The notes under the pieces were generated by a model. That model made no database searches. It had not been told where the DNA came from and was given only the letters and a program-made list of their open reading frames with translations. Shown in pieces: positions 17,843 through 28,221 of a stretch of 64,000 nucleotides of DNA. The stretch's first letter is position 1; the number at the start of each line of letters is the position of its first letter. Source of the stretch: Microbacterium neungamense (GTDB taxonomy: Bacteria > Actinomycetota > Actinomycetes > Actinomycetales > Microbacteriaceae); NCBI RefSeq assembly GCF_024971095.1, contig NZ_CP069717.1, forward strand, positions 1,426,001 through 1,490,000, written 5' to 3'. Made by a program: the position numbers and the translations under genes.

Positions 17843-19776
17843 GCTGTCTCCTCCTCGCTCACGCGGGCGACGGGTTGGTCGCGCCGCACCTGGTCGCCGA
17901 GCGCGACCAGGAGGTGCACCGTGCCGTCGTGCGGCGCGAGCACCGGATGCTCCATCTTCATCGCCTCGATCGAGACGAGCGGGTCGCCGGCGCGCACCCG
18001 CGCACCGTCCGGCACGTGCACGGCGACGACGCTGCCGGGCATGGGCGCACGGCCCTCCGGCTGGCGCGGCCCGGTGGCCGGCAGTCGCTCGGCGAGCCGC
18101 CGCTCCATGCGGGCGCGCCGGCTCAGCGGCCGCAGCCGCACGGTCCTGCCCTCCTCCGCGACCCAGACCGCACCGTCCTCGTCGACGGCCGCCGGCAGCG
18201 CCGGCGTCCCGCTTCCCGCATCCGGCGCCTCGAGGGTCTCGTCGTCGTCGGTGAGGAAGGCGACGGCCGGCTCCGGCGCACGCTCGCCGAGGCGCCAGCC
18301 GCGCAGCTCGCGCCACAGCGGGCCCACCCCGGACGGCCCCGCCCCCGACGGCCCCGCCGAGTCCGCAGCGGCGCCCGCCCCGGCGGCGGATCGGGCGACG
18401 GATGCCGCGGCGGCCAGCATCCGCTCGCCCGGCGCACCCGTGCGGAACGGCAGGAGCGTCTCGATGAGGCCGGTGTCCAGATCGCCGGCGCGCACCCGCT
18501 CGTCCTGGCAGAGCGCGCGCAGGAAGGCGATGTTCGTCTCCACCCCGAGCACGACGGTGTCGGCGAGGGCGGCGTCCAGCCGGCGCAGCGCCGTCTCGCG
18601 GTCGGGGCCGGCGGCGACGACCTTCGCGATCATCGGGTCGTAGAACCCGGTCACCGCCGAACCGGTCTCGATCGCGGCATCCACGCGCACCCCGGCCGGC
18701 GCGTCGAAGAGCAGCACGGTGCCCGTCTGCGGCAGGAAGCCGCGCTCCGGCGACTCCGCGTACACGCGCGCCTCGATCGCGTGACCGCGCACCGGCGGCG
18801 CCTCGGGCAGCGCCTCCCCCGCCGCGACCTGCAGCTGCAGCGCGACGAGGTCGAGGCCGGTGACCTCCTCGGTGACCGGGTGCTCCACCTGCAGCCGGGT
18901 GTTCATCTCGATGAAGAACACCTCGTCCACGGCATCCGCATCCACGAGGAACTCGACCGTGCCGGCACCCACGTAGTGCACGCTCTCCGCGGCGCGCACG
19001 GCGGCCTCGAACAGGAGCTGCCGCACGGGGTCGGGCAGGTTCGCGGCCGGCGCCTCCTCGATCACCTTCTGGTGCCGGCGCTGCAGGGTGCACTCCCGCT
19101 CCCCCAGCGCCCGCACGGTGCCGTACCGGTCCCCGAACACCTGCACCTCGATGTGCCGCGGGCGCCGGATCAGCCGCTCCAGCACCAGGGTGTCGTCGCC
19201 GAACGCGGCCGCGGCGACGCGCCGCGCGGAGGCCAGGGCCGCGGCGAGCCCGTCGCCGTCGCGGACGATCTCCATACCCTTGCCCCCGCCTCCGGCGCTG
19301 GGCTTGACGAGCAGCGGGTAGCCGACCTCGGCCGCCCGCCGCCGGATCTCCTCCTCGCCCATGCCCGCGGCGCTGAAGCCTGGCACCACCGGGACGCCGT
19401 TCCGCGCCACGTGGTCGCGCGCCCTCGCCTTGTCCCCCATGACCTCGAGGGCCTCGGCATCCGGTCCGATGAAGACGACGCCCGCCTCGGCGCACGCGGA
19501 GGCCAGCGCCATGCTCTCGGACAGGAAGCCGTATCCGGGGTGGACGGCGTCGGCCCCCGTGCGCCGCGCCGCATCCACGATCGCGTCGACCCGCAGGTAC
19601 GAGTCGGATGCCGCGGGGCCGCCGATCCGCACCGCCGCATCCGCCTCGCGCACGTGCGGGGCATCGGCGTCGGCGTCGCTGTACACGGCCACGCTGCGGA
19701 TGCCGAGACGGCGCAGCGTCCGGATCACGCGGCGGGCGATCTCGCCCCGGTTGGCGACGAGCACGGTCTGGAACAT
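17839..19776 (-). CDS. acyl-CoA carboxylase alpha subunit (biotin carboxylase plus biotin carrier)
   Basis: A 645-residue subunit. The biotin carboxylase domain (about 1-450) has VLVANRGEIARRVIRTLR, an ATP-grasp loop KPSAGGGGKGM, ECTLQRRHQKVIEEAPA and EMNTRLQVEHPVTE. A variable linker rich in Ala/Gly/Pro follows, then the biotinyl domain with SIEAMKMEHPV (biotin Lys near 613). It carboxylates biotin with bicarbonate and ATP; the beta subunit transfers CO2 to the acyl-CoA, by context 3-methylcrotonyl-CoA. Start ATG 19776, 7 bp after the beta-subunit stop. Confidence 0.88.
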   Translation of the reverse strand: MFQTVLVANRGEIARRVIRTLRRLGIRSVAVYSDADADAPHVREADAAVRIGGPAASDSYLRVDAIVDAARRTGADAVHPGYGFLSESMALASACAEAGVVFIGPDAEALEVMGDKARARDHVARNGVPVVPGFSAAGMGEEEIRRRAAEVGYPLLVKPSAGGGGKGMEIVRDGDGLAAALASARRVAAAAFGDDTLVLERLIRRPRHIEVQVFGDRYGTVRALGERECTLQRRHQKVIEEAPAANLPDPVRQLLFEAAVRAAESVHYVGAGTVEFLVDADAVDEVFFIEMNTRLQVEHPVTEEVTGLDLVALQLQVAAGEALPEAPPVRGHAIEARVYAESPERGFLPQTGTVLLFDAPAGVRVDAAIETGSAVTGFYDPMIAKVVAAGPDRETALRRLDAALADTVVLGVETNIAFLRALCQDERVRAGDLDTGLIETLLPFRTGAPGERMLAAAASVARSAAGAGAAADSAGPSGAGPSGVGPLWRELRGWRLGERAPEPAVAFLTDDDETLEAPDAGSGTPALPAAVDEDGAVWVAEEGRTVRLRPLSRRARMERRLAERLPATGPRQPEGRAPMPGSVVAVHVPDGARVRAGDPLVSIEAMKMEHPVLAPHDGTVHLLVALGDQVRRDQPVARVSEEETA

Positions 19777-19783
19777 CACGGCC

Positions 19784-21355
<1,572 letters not shown>

Positions 21356-21365
21356 CGTGCGTCCT

Positions 21366-21395
21366 CTTCGACGTGTGCGACTTCGACGTGTGCGA
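21366..21395. repeat. perfect 15-bp tandem duplication in the accD/tetR gap
   Basis: cttcgacgtgtgcga is repeated twice without a gap, 11 bp before the carboxyltransferase start. It lies in that gene's 5' leader. Confidence 0.8.
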
Positions 21396-21439
21396 CCTCT
21401 GCTGCGGATCCCGGCTGTGGCGCCGATCCGCGGTTTCGG

Positions 21440-21483
21440 TTAGTGTTCACTAATCCGATGATTCAGGTTAGCGAGGATTAACC
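21440..21483. promoter_or_regulatory. two palindromic operator candidates for the TetR regulator
   Basis: ttagtg-tt-cactaa (21440-21453) is a perfect inverted repeat with a 2-nt centre. A second, looser one (ggtta...taacc, 21466-21483) ends 4 bp before the TetR start. Together they cover both divergent promoters, fitting autoregulation plus control of the catabolic operon. Confidence 0.6.
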
Positions 21484-21486
21484 GAG

Positions 21487-22080
21487 ATGACAAGCACGGC
21501 GACCGCCCGCGATCGCGCGAAGGCCGAGCGCACCGACGCGATCCTGGCCGCGGCCGCGCGCCTGTTCGCCGAGCGGGGCTACTCGGGCGTGAGCCTGGAG
21601 GAGATCGGCGCCGCCGTCGGCGTGTCCGGCCCCGCCGTGTACCGCCACTTCACCGGGAAGCAGGCTCTCCTCGGCGCCGTGCTGGTGGGCGTCTCGGCGC
21701 GGCTGACGGAGGGCGGCGCCGCCGTCGCCGCCCGGGCCGAGCAGGCGGACGCCCGGATGCGCGCGCTGATCGCCTTCCACGTGGACTTCGCCCTCGGCAA
21801 CGCCGACGTCATCCGGGTGCAGGACCGCGACCTGGTGCACCTCGCCGACGACGACCGCACCGAGGTGCGCCGTCTGCAGCGCGCGTACATCGATCTCTGG
21901 ATCGACGCGCTCGCCGCGCTGCGCGCGGGCAGCCGGGACGAGCTGCGGCTGCGGGTGCAGGCGTGCTTCGGCCTGATCAACTCCACCCCGCACAGCACCC
22001 GCTCGGCCTCCCGCTCGCAGGCGCGGACCGCCGAGCTGCTGGCCGCGATGGCGGATGCGGCGCTGCGCGCGGACGTCTGA
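21487..22080 (+). CDS. TetR family regulator of the acyl-CoA catabolic operon
   Basis: A 197-residue repressor. N-terminal HTH: TDAILAAAARLFAERG-YSGVSLEEIGAAVGVSGPAVYRHFTGK (about 17-58). The C-terminal helical domain presumably binds an acyl-CoA. It is divergent from the carboxylase operon and reads toward the BCKDH E2 gene end. Known: TetR regulator Rv2506 occupies a similar place near the M. tuberculosis leucine cluster. The predicted inducer (isovaleryl- or methylcrotonyl-CoA) is inference. Confidence 0.85.
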   Translation: MTSTATARDRAKAERTDAILAAAARLFAERGYSGVSLEEIGAAVGVSGPAVYRHFTGKQALLGAVLVGVSARLTEGGAAVAARAEQADARMRALIAFHVDFALGNADVIRVQDRDLVHLADDDRTEVRRLQRAYIDLWIDALAALRAGSRDELRLRVQACFGLINSTPHSTRSASRSQARTAELLAAMADAALRADV

Positions 22081-22107
22081 GCCCGCGCGCAGCGCCGCAT
22101 CCGACCG

Positions 22108-23616
22108 TCAGAACAGCATCGCCCGGCCGGGCTGCTCGAGGATGTCGGCGACGTCCTTGAGGAACCGCCCGCCTTCCGCACCGTCCACCAGGCGGTGGTC
22201 GAAGGACAGGCTCAGCGTCATCACCTGACGCAGCGCGATCCCGCCCTCGTGCTCCCACGGCTGCCGGCGCACCGCGCCGACCGCGAGGATGCCGGACTGT
22301 CCGGGCGGCAGGATGGGCGTCCCCGCGTCGATGCCGAACACGCCGATGTTCGTGATCGAGAAGGTGCCGCCGGCGAGTTCGGCGGGGCCGGTCTTGCCGG
22401 CCCGCGCGGTCTCGGCGAGCGCCTGCAGCGCGTCGGCCAGCTCGGTGAGGGACATCCGGTCGGCGTCGCGGATGTTGGGCACGATCAGGCCGCGCTCGGT
22501 GGCGGCGGCGATGCCGAGATCGACGTAGTGGTGCTGCACGATCTCGCCGGCCTCTTCGTCCCAGCGGGCGTTCAGCGACGGGTTGCGGCCGAGCGCGAGG
22601 CAGACGGCCTTGGCGACGAGGACGAGCGGACCGATCCGGTGGCCCGAGAGCGCGCGGTCCGCCTTCAGCTGCGCGATCAGATCCATCGTCGCGGTGACGT
22701 CGACGGTGTGGAACGTGGTCACGTGCGGGGCGGTGAACGCGCTCTGCACCATCGCCTGGGCGGTGTGCTTGCGCACGCCGCGGATCGGGATGCGGGTCTC
22801 CCGCTCCGGGCCGCCCAGCGCGGGGACCGCCGACGGTGCGGCGGACGGTTCCGGCGCCGTCGCGGGTGCGAGCGGGATGCCGGCGCTGTCGGCGTAAGCG
22901 TCCACGTCCTCCCGGGTGATCAGCCGGTCGCCGACCTGCGCCGCCACGAGTACGAGGTCGACGCCCCGGCGCTTGGCGTAGGCGCGCACCGGCGGCGTGG
23001 AGCGCGGGCGCTCGCCCACCACGGGCTCCGCCGCGGCGGGTGGGAGCGCGTCATGCGGCGCGGCCTCGATGACGGCGGTGTCCGCGGCGGTGGCGGCCGG
23101 TGCCGCGGATGCCCGGCGCGGCCGGCGCCGCGGCCGGTCGCCGGCCGCGGGTGCGGCGCCGTATCCGACGAGGTTGGGCTGCGCCTTCTCCCCTGCGTCC
23201 GCGGCGGCTTCTCCCGCCGTCGCGGGGTCGTGCACCGTCGCAACCTCGTGCGCCGTCTCGCCCTGCGTGCTCGTGCCGGCGTCGGCATCCGCTCGCGTGC
23301 CGGCATCCGGCGCGACCTCCGGCGACGACGCGGCCGCGGCATCGGATGCTCCCGGTGCTCCGGCATCCGGGCCGTCGCCGGCGACGTCGAAGGCGATCAG
23401 CGGCGAGCCGACGGCTACCGTCTCGCCCGCCTCGGCGTGCAGGCTGGCGACCGTCCCCGCGTAGGGCGAGGGCAGCTCGACCACGGCCTTCGCGGTCTCC
23501 ACCTCGGCGAGGGTCTGGTTGAGCGCCACGGTGTCTCCGGGCTGCACCAGCCACTGCACGACCTCCGCCTCGGTGAGTCCCTCACCGAGATCGGGCAGGC
23601 GGAACTCGGCGATCAT
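22108..23616 (-). CDS. bkdC: branched-chain 2-oxoacid dehydrogenase E2 (dihydrolipoyl acyltransferase)
   Basis: A 502-residue core of the BCKDH complex. One lipoyl domain (about 1-80; lipoyl Lys in VETAKAVVELPSP), a long Ala/Gly/Asp-rich linker (80-180), the peripheral subunit-binding domain (PPVRAYAKRRGVDL...TREDVDAY), and the catalytic domain ending in FDHRLVDGAEGGRF with the His/Asp pair. It transfers the acyl group from lipoate to CoA. It overlaps the E1beta gene by 4 bp (ATGA). Could serve pyruvate, but the neighbourhood favours branched substrates. No E3 gene is present here. Confidence 0.85.
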   Translation of the reverse strand: MIAEFRLPDLGEGLTEAEVVQWLVQPGDTVALNQTLAEVETAKAVVELPSPYAGTVASLHAEAGETVAVGSPLIAFDVAGDGPDAGAPGASDAAAASSPEVAPDAGTRADADAGTSTQGETAHEVATVHDPATAGEAAADAGEKAQPNLVGYGAAPAAGDRPRRRPRRASAAPAATAADTAVIEAAPHDALPPAAAEPVVGERPRSTPPVRAYAKRRGVDLVLVAAQVGDRLITREDVDAYADSAGIPLAPATAPEPSAAPSAVPALGGPERETRIPIRGVRKHTAQAMVQSAFTAPHVTTFHTVDVTATMDLIAQLKADRALSGHRIGPLVLVAKAVCLALGRNPSLNARWDEEAGEIVQHHYVDLGIAAATERGLIVPNIRDADRMSLTELADALQALAETARAGKTGPAELAGGTFSITNIGVFGIDAGTPILPPGQSGILAVGAVRRQPWEHEGGIALRQVMTLSLSFDHRLVDGAEGGRFLKDVADILEQPGRAMLF

Positions 23617-24653
23617 CGCTGCGTCCCCTTCCCGTCGGCGGAGCCGTCACCGGCGACGCTGAGGCTGCTGGGGCGGTCCAGCACCCGGTCCACGGCGTCG
23701 AGGATGCGGTCGAGATCGGGCAGGTGGTATTTCTCGAGCTTGGCGGGCGGATACGGGATGTCGTGGCCGGTGACCCGCAGCGGCGGCGCCTCGAGGTACT
23801 CGAAGCACAGCTCGGTGATGCTGGCGATCACCTCGGCGGCGACCCCGGCCTCACGGGACGCCTCGTGCGCGACGACCACCCTGCCGGTCCGGCGGACCGC
23901 CGCGGCCACCGTGTCGTAGTCGACCGGCGACAGCGAGCGCAGATCGATGACCTCGAGGGAGATCCCCTCGTCCTCGGCGGCCGCGGCGGCGTCGAGAGCG
24001 GTGCGCACCATGGCGCCGTACGTGATCACCGTGGCGTCCCGGCCGGGCCGGACGATCTGCGCCAGCCCCATCGGCGGGGCGTCTGCGAGCGGGGCGGCCA
24101 GATCGACCTCGTCCTTGTGGTGGTACAGCCGTTTCGGCTCGAAGAAGACGACCGGGTCGTCCGAGGCGATCGCCTGGCGCAGGCAGCGGTACGCGTCCTG
24201 CGGGTTGGACACGGCGACCACCCGCAGCCCGGCGGTGTGCACGAAGTACGCCTCGGGCGATTCGGAGTGGTGCTCGGCCGCGCCGATGCCGCCGGCCCAC
24301 GGGACGCGGATCGTGATCGGCATCCGCACCCGTCCCTGCGTGCGGTAGTGCAGCTTCGCCACCTGCGAGACGATCTGATCGAACGCGGGGTAGACGAAGC
24401 CGTCGAACTGGATCTCGACGACCGGCCGGTAGCCGCGGAAGGCGAGCCCGACCGCGGTGCCGACGATGCCGGACTCCGCCAGCGGCGTGTCGATCACGCG
24501 CTTGGGGCCGAACTGGTCGAGCAGCCCGTCGGTGATCCGGAAGACCCCGCCGAGGCGGCCGATGTCCTCGCCCAGCAGCACCACCTTGTCGTCGTCGAGC
24601 ATGGCCTGGCGCAGGCCCGCGTTCAGGGCCTTGCCGAGCGTGAGCTGGACCAT
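23613..24653 (-). CDS. bkdB: branched-chain 2-oxoacid dehydrogenase E1 beta
   Basis: A 346-residue beta chain of the heterotetrameric thiamin-diphosphate dehydrogenase. KVVLLGEDIGRLGGVFRITDGL, ESGIVGTAVGLAFRG (TPP-contacting Glu), RVPWAGGIGAAEHHSES and EVIDLRSLSPVDYDTV are all canonical. It begins 1 bp after the E1alpha stop. With E1alpha it decarboxylates 2-oxoisocaproate, 2-oxoisovalerate and 2-oxo-3-methylvalerate. Confidence 0.87.
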   Translation of the reverse strand: MVQLTLGKALNAGLRQAMLDDDKVVLLGEDIGRLGGVFRITDGLLDQFGPKRVIDTPLAESGIVGTAVGLAFRGYRPVVEIQFDGFVYPAFDQIVSQVAKLHYRTQGRVRMPITIRVPWAGGIGAAEHHSESPEAYFVHTAGLRVVAVSNPQDAYRCLRQAIASDDPVVFFEPKRLYHHKDEVDLAAPLADAPPMGLAQIVRPGRDATVITYGAMVRTALDAAAAAEDEGISLEVIDLRSLSPVDYDTVAAAVRRTGRVVVAHEASREAGVAAEVIASITELCFEYLEAPPLRVTGHDIPYPPAKLEKYHLPDLDRILDAVDRVLDRPSSLSVAGDGSADGKGTQR

Positions 24654-24654
24654 G

Positions 24655-25767
24655 TCACGCCTCCGCGAAGGTGTCGAGGTAGGCCCGGTACTGCTCGCGC
24701 TGACGGGCGAGCCCGGAGTGCGGCTCGGCGTAGACGCCGTCGAAGACGGCCAGCGGCGGGCGCGTCGTCATGCCCAGGCAGGCGGCGCGCATCTCACGGG
24801 CGGCGGCATCCGCGGCCTCCTGCACGGCGGCGAGGTGCGCCTCGTCGAGCTGACCGGCGGCGCGCAGGTGCGCCTCGAGGCGGGTGATCGGGTCGCGTCG
24901 GCGCCATGCCTCCAGCTCGGCATCGTCGCGGTAGCGCTTCGGGTCGTCGGCGGTGGTGTGCGGCCCCATCCGGTACGTCACGGCCTCCAGGTACGCCGGG
25001 CCCTTGCCGGAGCGGGCGTGTTCGAGCGCCCAGCGCATCGCGGCCAGGCACGCCAGCACGTCGTTGCCGTCGACGCGCAGGCTCGGGATGCCGAACCCGG
25101 GCGCGCGTCCGGCGAGCGGGTACTGCGACTGCAGGCCGACCGGCTCGGAGATCGCCCAGTGGTTGTTCTGGCACACGAAGACGACCGGGGCGCGGTACGA
25201 GGACGCGAAGATCATCGCCTCGTTCACATCGCCCTGGCTGGTCGCGCCGTCGCCGAAGTAGGCCACGGCCACCTCGTCGATGCCCTCGTTGCGGATGCCG
25301 AGGGCATAGCCGGCCGCGTGCAGCGTCTGCGCGCCGATGATGATCTGCAGCGGCGCCATGCGCAGCGCCGCGGGGTCGTAGGCCGCCCCCTCCTCGCCGC
25401 GCCACATGCGCACGTAGTCGCCGGGCTGGGCGCCGCGGACGTACATGACACCGGTCTCCCGGTAGCTCGGGAAGACGAAGTCCTGGGGGGCGAGGGCGCG
25501 GGCCGTGCCGATCTGCACGGCCTCCTGGCCCTGGCAGGGCGCCCACAGCCCGAGCTGGCCCTGACGCTGCAGGGCGACGCCCTCGGCGTCGATGCGGCGC
25601 AGCACGACCATGTCGCGGTGCAGGTCCCGGAGGGTCTGCGGGGTGAGGTCCGCGAGATGTCGGTCCAGCTGGGGATTCGGCACGCGGGAGCCGTCCGGAG
25701 CGAGGATCCGTTCGGCGAGTTCGAGATCGTGAGCGGTGTCCACGATCGGTGCGGTGTGCGGTGACAT
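24655..25767 (-). CDS. bkdA: branched-chain 2-oxoacid dehydrogenase E1 alpha
   Basis: A 370-residue alpha chain. The TPP motif is YFGDGATSQGDVNEAMIFAS followed by VFVCQNNHWAIS, with FPSYRETGVMY and TYRMGPHTTADDPKRYR (loop normally regulated by phosphorylation in mitochondria). Start ATG 25767 is fixed by aggagg 7 nt upstream; the in-frame extension further 5' has no start signal. First gene of bkdABC, divergent from an Lrp regulator. The order E1alpha-E1beta-E2 beside an acyl-CoA carboxylase cluster matches M. tuberculosis Rv2497c-Rv2495c. Confidence 0.87.
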   Translation of the reverse strand: MSPHTAPIVDTAHDLELAERILAPDGSRVPNPQLDRHLADLTPQTLRDLHRDMVVLRRIDAEGVALQRQGQLGLWAPCQGQEAVQIGTARALAPQDFVFPSYRETGVMYVRGAQPGDYVRMWRGEEGAAYDPAALRMAPLQIIIGAQTLHAAGYALGIRNEGIDEVAVAYFGDGATSQGDVNEAMIFASSYRAPVVFVCQNNHWAISEPVGLQSQYPLAGRAPGFGIPSLRVDGNDVLACLAAMRWALEHARSGKGPAYLEAVTYRMGPHTTADDPKRYRDDAELEAWRRRDPITRLEAHLRAAGQLDEAHLAAVQEAADAAAREMRAACLGMTTRPPLAVFDGVYAEPHSGLARQREQYRAYLDTFAEA

Positions 25768-25919
25768 CGGTGTCCTCCTGACGTGCTGCCCTTGTGGGGC
25801 GTCCACGGCGACCGACGGCATCGTCGGCCCTGATTCGAGGGTACGTCCGTGTGACACCTCGCTCAAGCATGTCCGGGGCCGGTGAGCATGTTGCCCAGGC
25901 GGTGGCCGGTGCCGCCTGC

Positions 25920-25925
25920 TATCGT
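25920..25925 (+). promoter_or_regulatory. leaderless -10 of the Lrp gene
   Basis: TATCGT, 8 nt before ATG 25934. The shared 166-bp gap with E1alpha is the likely Lrp target; no clear palindrome seen. Confidence 0.55.
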
Positions 25926-25933
25926 GTGGCACT

Positions 25934-26407
25934 ATGCCCGCGCTCGACCGCACCGATCTCGATCTGCTCACCGCGCTCGCCGAGGACCCGCGGATCACCG
26001 TGGTGGCCCTCGCCGAGCGGCTCCGGCTGTCCCGCAACACCATCCAGGCGCGGATGAGCAGGCTCGAGCAGACGGGGGTGTTCCAGTCCTACGAGCGGTC
26101 GTTCTCGACCGAGGTGCTGGGGTTCCCGCTGCAGGCGTTCATCAGCATCGGCGTGCGCCAGACGGAGCTGCCGCAGATCATCTCCGAGCTGGCCCGCGTG
26201 CCGGAGATCGTGCAGGCGCACGGGCTGAGCGGCTCGGTCGATCTGCTCGCCCGGGTGGCCTGCCGCGACGCGCGCCACCTGTTCGACACGGACGCCCGCA
26301 TCCTCTCGATCGACGGCGTGGAGCGCACCGAGACCTCGCTGGCGAGGGGCGAGGTGATCCCGTTCCGCGTCGCCGGGCTCATCGGCCTGGCGCGACGGGA
26401 AGCCTGA
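25934..26407 (+). CDS. Lrp/AsnC family regulator (BkdR-like by position)
   Basis: A 157-residue feast/famine regulator: HTH at about 3-50 (RTDLDLLTALAEDPRITVVALAERLRLSRNTIQAR, read in two halves), then a RAM ligand domain (VPEIVQAHGLSGSVDLLARV). Divergent from bkdABC, so I infer control of that operon by branched-chain amino or keto acids. Its 3' end overlaps the opposing hydrolase gene by 29 bp. Confidence 0.83.
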   Translation: MPALDRTDLDLLTALAEDPRITVVALAERLRLSRNTIQARMSRLEQTGVFQSYERSFSTEVLGFPLQAFISIGVRQTELPQIISELARVPEIVQAHGLSGSVDLLARVACRDARHLFDTDARILSIDGVERTETSLARGEVIPFRVAGLIGLARREA

Positions 26408-27284
26408 GGAAGCGACGGATCGCGGCGGCCGCCTCGGCCGGCGTCTCGTAGTGGATGAGATGCCCGACGTCGGCGATCTCGACGAGCTCGGCGTGCGGGA
26501 ACATCGTCGCGAGCCTCCGCTCCGCCTCGATCGGGGTGATGTCGTCCCGCTGCGCCGCGATCAGCAGCGTGGGCACGTCGATGCGGGGGGCGAAGGCGCG
26601 CACGTCGTGCGAGACGCTGGTGACGAAGGCGTCGTGCAGCTGGTCGCGATCGGCGAACCGCGAGAAATACGTGTCGTGCTGGTCGTGGATGAAACGGCGG
26701 AGCACCGGATCCTTCGTCTTCGCCATCGCGATGCTCATCGCGCGCACGATGAGCGGATGCCGCAGCAGGGCGGTTCCGAGCCGCTCGGGCAGGCGGGCGC
26801 CGAGCGTGTAGTAGAGGATGGCGAGCCGGGTGAGCAGCCCCTTCGGCCCCTCCAGGGCCGGGGCGCCGATTGGGTTGATCAGGATGAGGCGCGGCGTCCG
26901 CAGGCCCTCCGCGACGGCCGCAGAGGCGACGATCGAGCCGAAGGAGTGGCCGAGGACCACGGCCCCCGGGGCGACCGCGGCGGTGAACGCGGTGAGCCAG
27001 CCGGTGTACGCCTCGAGGTCGTGCCGGCCGGAGGGCAGCGGCGGTGTCTCCCCGAATCCGGGGAGGTCGGGTGAGAGCACCCGGACCCCGGGCAGGAAGG
27101 CGATCACCGGCTCGAGGCCGTGGTGCTCGCCGCGGAAGCCGTGCACGGCCACGATCGTGGCCGCGGCTTCCGCGGGAGGCGGCCCGTAGACCCAGTACGC
27201 CGTGACGGAGCCGTCGATCTCCACCTCACGCCGTTCGACCGGGACCTCCGCGAGGCGCGCAGCGTAGGGGGAGGTCGCGGGCAT
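26379..27284 (-). CDS. alpha/beta hydrolase
   Basis: A 301-residue cytoplasmic hydrolase. Oxyanion region VAVHGFRGEHHGLE, nucleophile elbow LGHSFGSIV (Ser), LIAAQRDDITPIEAE (Asp) and DVGHLIHYETP (His). Start ATG 27284, 6 nt after TAGACT. Substrate unknown. The 3' end overlaps the Lrp gene on the opposite strand. Confidence 0.83.
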   Translation of the reverse strand: MPATSPYAARLAEVPVERREVEIDGSVTAYWVYGPPPAEAAATIVAVHGFRGEHHGLEPVIAFLPGVRVLSPDLPGFGETPPLPSGRHDLEAYTGWLTAFTAAVAPGAVVLGHSFGSIVASAAVAEGLRTPRLILINPIGAPALEGPKGLLTRLAILYYTLGARLPERLGTALLRHPLIVRAMSIAMAKTKDPVLRRFIHDQHDTYFSRFADRDQLHDAFVTSVSHDVRAFAPRIDVPTLLIAAQRDDITPIEAERRLATMFPHAELVEIADVGHLIHYETPAEAAAAIRRFLRLPVAPGR

Positions 27285-27290
27285 GGTCCG

Positions 27291-27296
27291 AGTCTA
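27291..27296 (-). promoter_or_regulatory. leaderless -10 of the alpha/beta hydrolase gene
   Basis: TAGACT on the minus strand, 6 nt before ATG 27284. Confidence 0.6.
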
Positions 27297-27321
27297 CGGG
27301 GGCGGTGTCGGAGCCCACGCT

Positions 27322-27327
27322 TACCCT
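27322..27327 (+). promoter_or_regulatory. leaderless -10 of the exonuclease gene
   Basis: TACCCT, 6 nt before ATG 27334, and only 26 bp from the opposing hydrolase promoter. Confidence 0.6.
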
Positions 27328-27333
27328 GTCGCC

Positions 27334-28050
27334 ATGACCCACGCAGCGCAGCTCCCGTCCTGGATCACCCGGGTCGGCGTGTTCGACCTGGAGACGACCG
27401 GTGTCGACGTGACCGCCGACCGCATCGTCACCGCCCACGTCGGCGTGCTCGACGCCCGCGGGCGGGAGATCGCCGCGCGGGACTGGCTGGCCGATCCTGG
27501 GGTGGAGATCCCGGAGGGCGCCGCAGCGGTGCACGGCATCACCACGGCGCACGCCCGGGCGCACGGCAGGCCGGCGGCCCAGGTCGTTGCCGAGATCACC
27601 CGGGCGCTGCGCACCCTGCTCGCGCAGGGCCTGCCCATCGTGGCGTACAACGCGTCGTACGACTTCTCCCTGCTCGCGCACGAGGCACGGCGGCACGGTG
27701 TTCCGGAGCTGGTGGATCCCGCGCCGGTGATCGACCCGTTCGTGATCGACAAGGCCTACGACCGCTACCGGCCGGGGAAGCGCACGCTCGAGATCGTGGC
27801 CGCGCACTACGCGGTCGGACTGGACGCCGCACACGAGGCGTCCGCGGATGCGGTCGCCGCGGGGCGCGTGGCGCAGGCTCTCGCCCGCCGGTTCCCGCTG
27901 CCAGACTCGCCGGTCGAGCTGCACACCCGGCAGATCGCGTGGGCGCGGGCGCAGGCGTCCAGCCTGACCGAATACTTCATCAGGATCGGCCGGCTGGACC
28001 CGGAACAGACCGTGGACGGCACCTGGCCGGTCCGCGGGGAATCCGCCTGA
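27334..28050 (+). CDS. DEDDh 3'-5' exonuclease (DNA polymerase III epsilon-like)
   Basis: A 238-residue exonuclease of the DnaQ fold. ExoI VFDLETTGVD (Asp, Glu), ExoII VAYNASYDFSLL (Asp) and ExoIII HEASADAVAAGRV (His, Asp) give the full DEDDh set. No polymerase-binding tail or helicase is attached, so it may be a stand-alone repair or RNA-trimming exonuclease rather than the replicative proofreader. Start ATG 27334. Confidence 0.85.
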   Translation: MTHAAQLPSWITRVGVFDLETTGVDVTADRIVTAHVGVLDARGREIAARDWLADPGVEIPEGAAAVHGITTAHARAHGRPAAQVVAEITRALRTLLAQGLPIVAYNASYDFSLLAHEARRHGVPELVDPAPVIDPFVIDKAYDRYRPGKRTLEIVAAHYAVGLDAAHEASADAVAAGRVAQALARRFPLPDSPVELHTRQIAWARAQASSLTEYFIRIGRLDPEQTVDGTWPVRGESA

Positions 28051-28089
28051 GTCCCCGCTCCGGATCCGGCGGGGTCGGGGCGGGTTTTC

Positions 28090-28122
28090 GCGTTCGGGGC
28101 GCACATACCCCGCCCCGAACGC
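28090..28122 (+). terminator. hairpin behind the exonuclease gene
   Basis: Perfect 12-bp arms (gcgttcggggcg 28090-28101, complement 28111-28122) and a 9-nt loop, 40 bp after the exonuclease stop. The related cgccccaaacg just downstream suggests a small repeat family. Confidence 0.55.
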
Positions 28123-28159
28123 AGGAATCCGCCCCAAACGGATGCGGAGGGAGAAGAGA

Positions 28160-28190
28160 GGCCCCGGGATAGAGTAAGCATCCCGGGGCC
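28160..28190 (+). terminator. second hairpin before the small membrane ORF
   Basis: Perfect 11-bp arms (ggccccgggat, 28160-28170; complement 28180-28190). The loop contains TAGAGT, a possible -10 for the ORF at 28222, so the palindrome could be terminator or operator. Confidence 0.5.
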
Positions 28191-28221
28191 ACCGTCCCAG
28201 CATGGCAAAGGAGAAGCGAGA

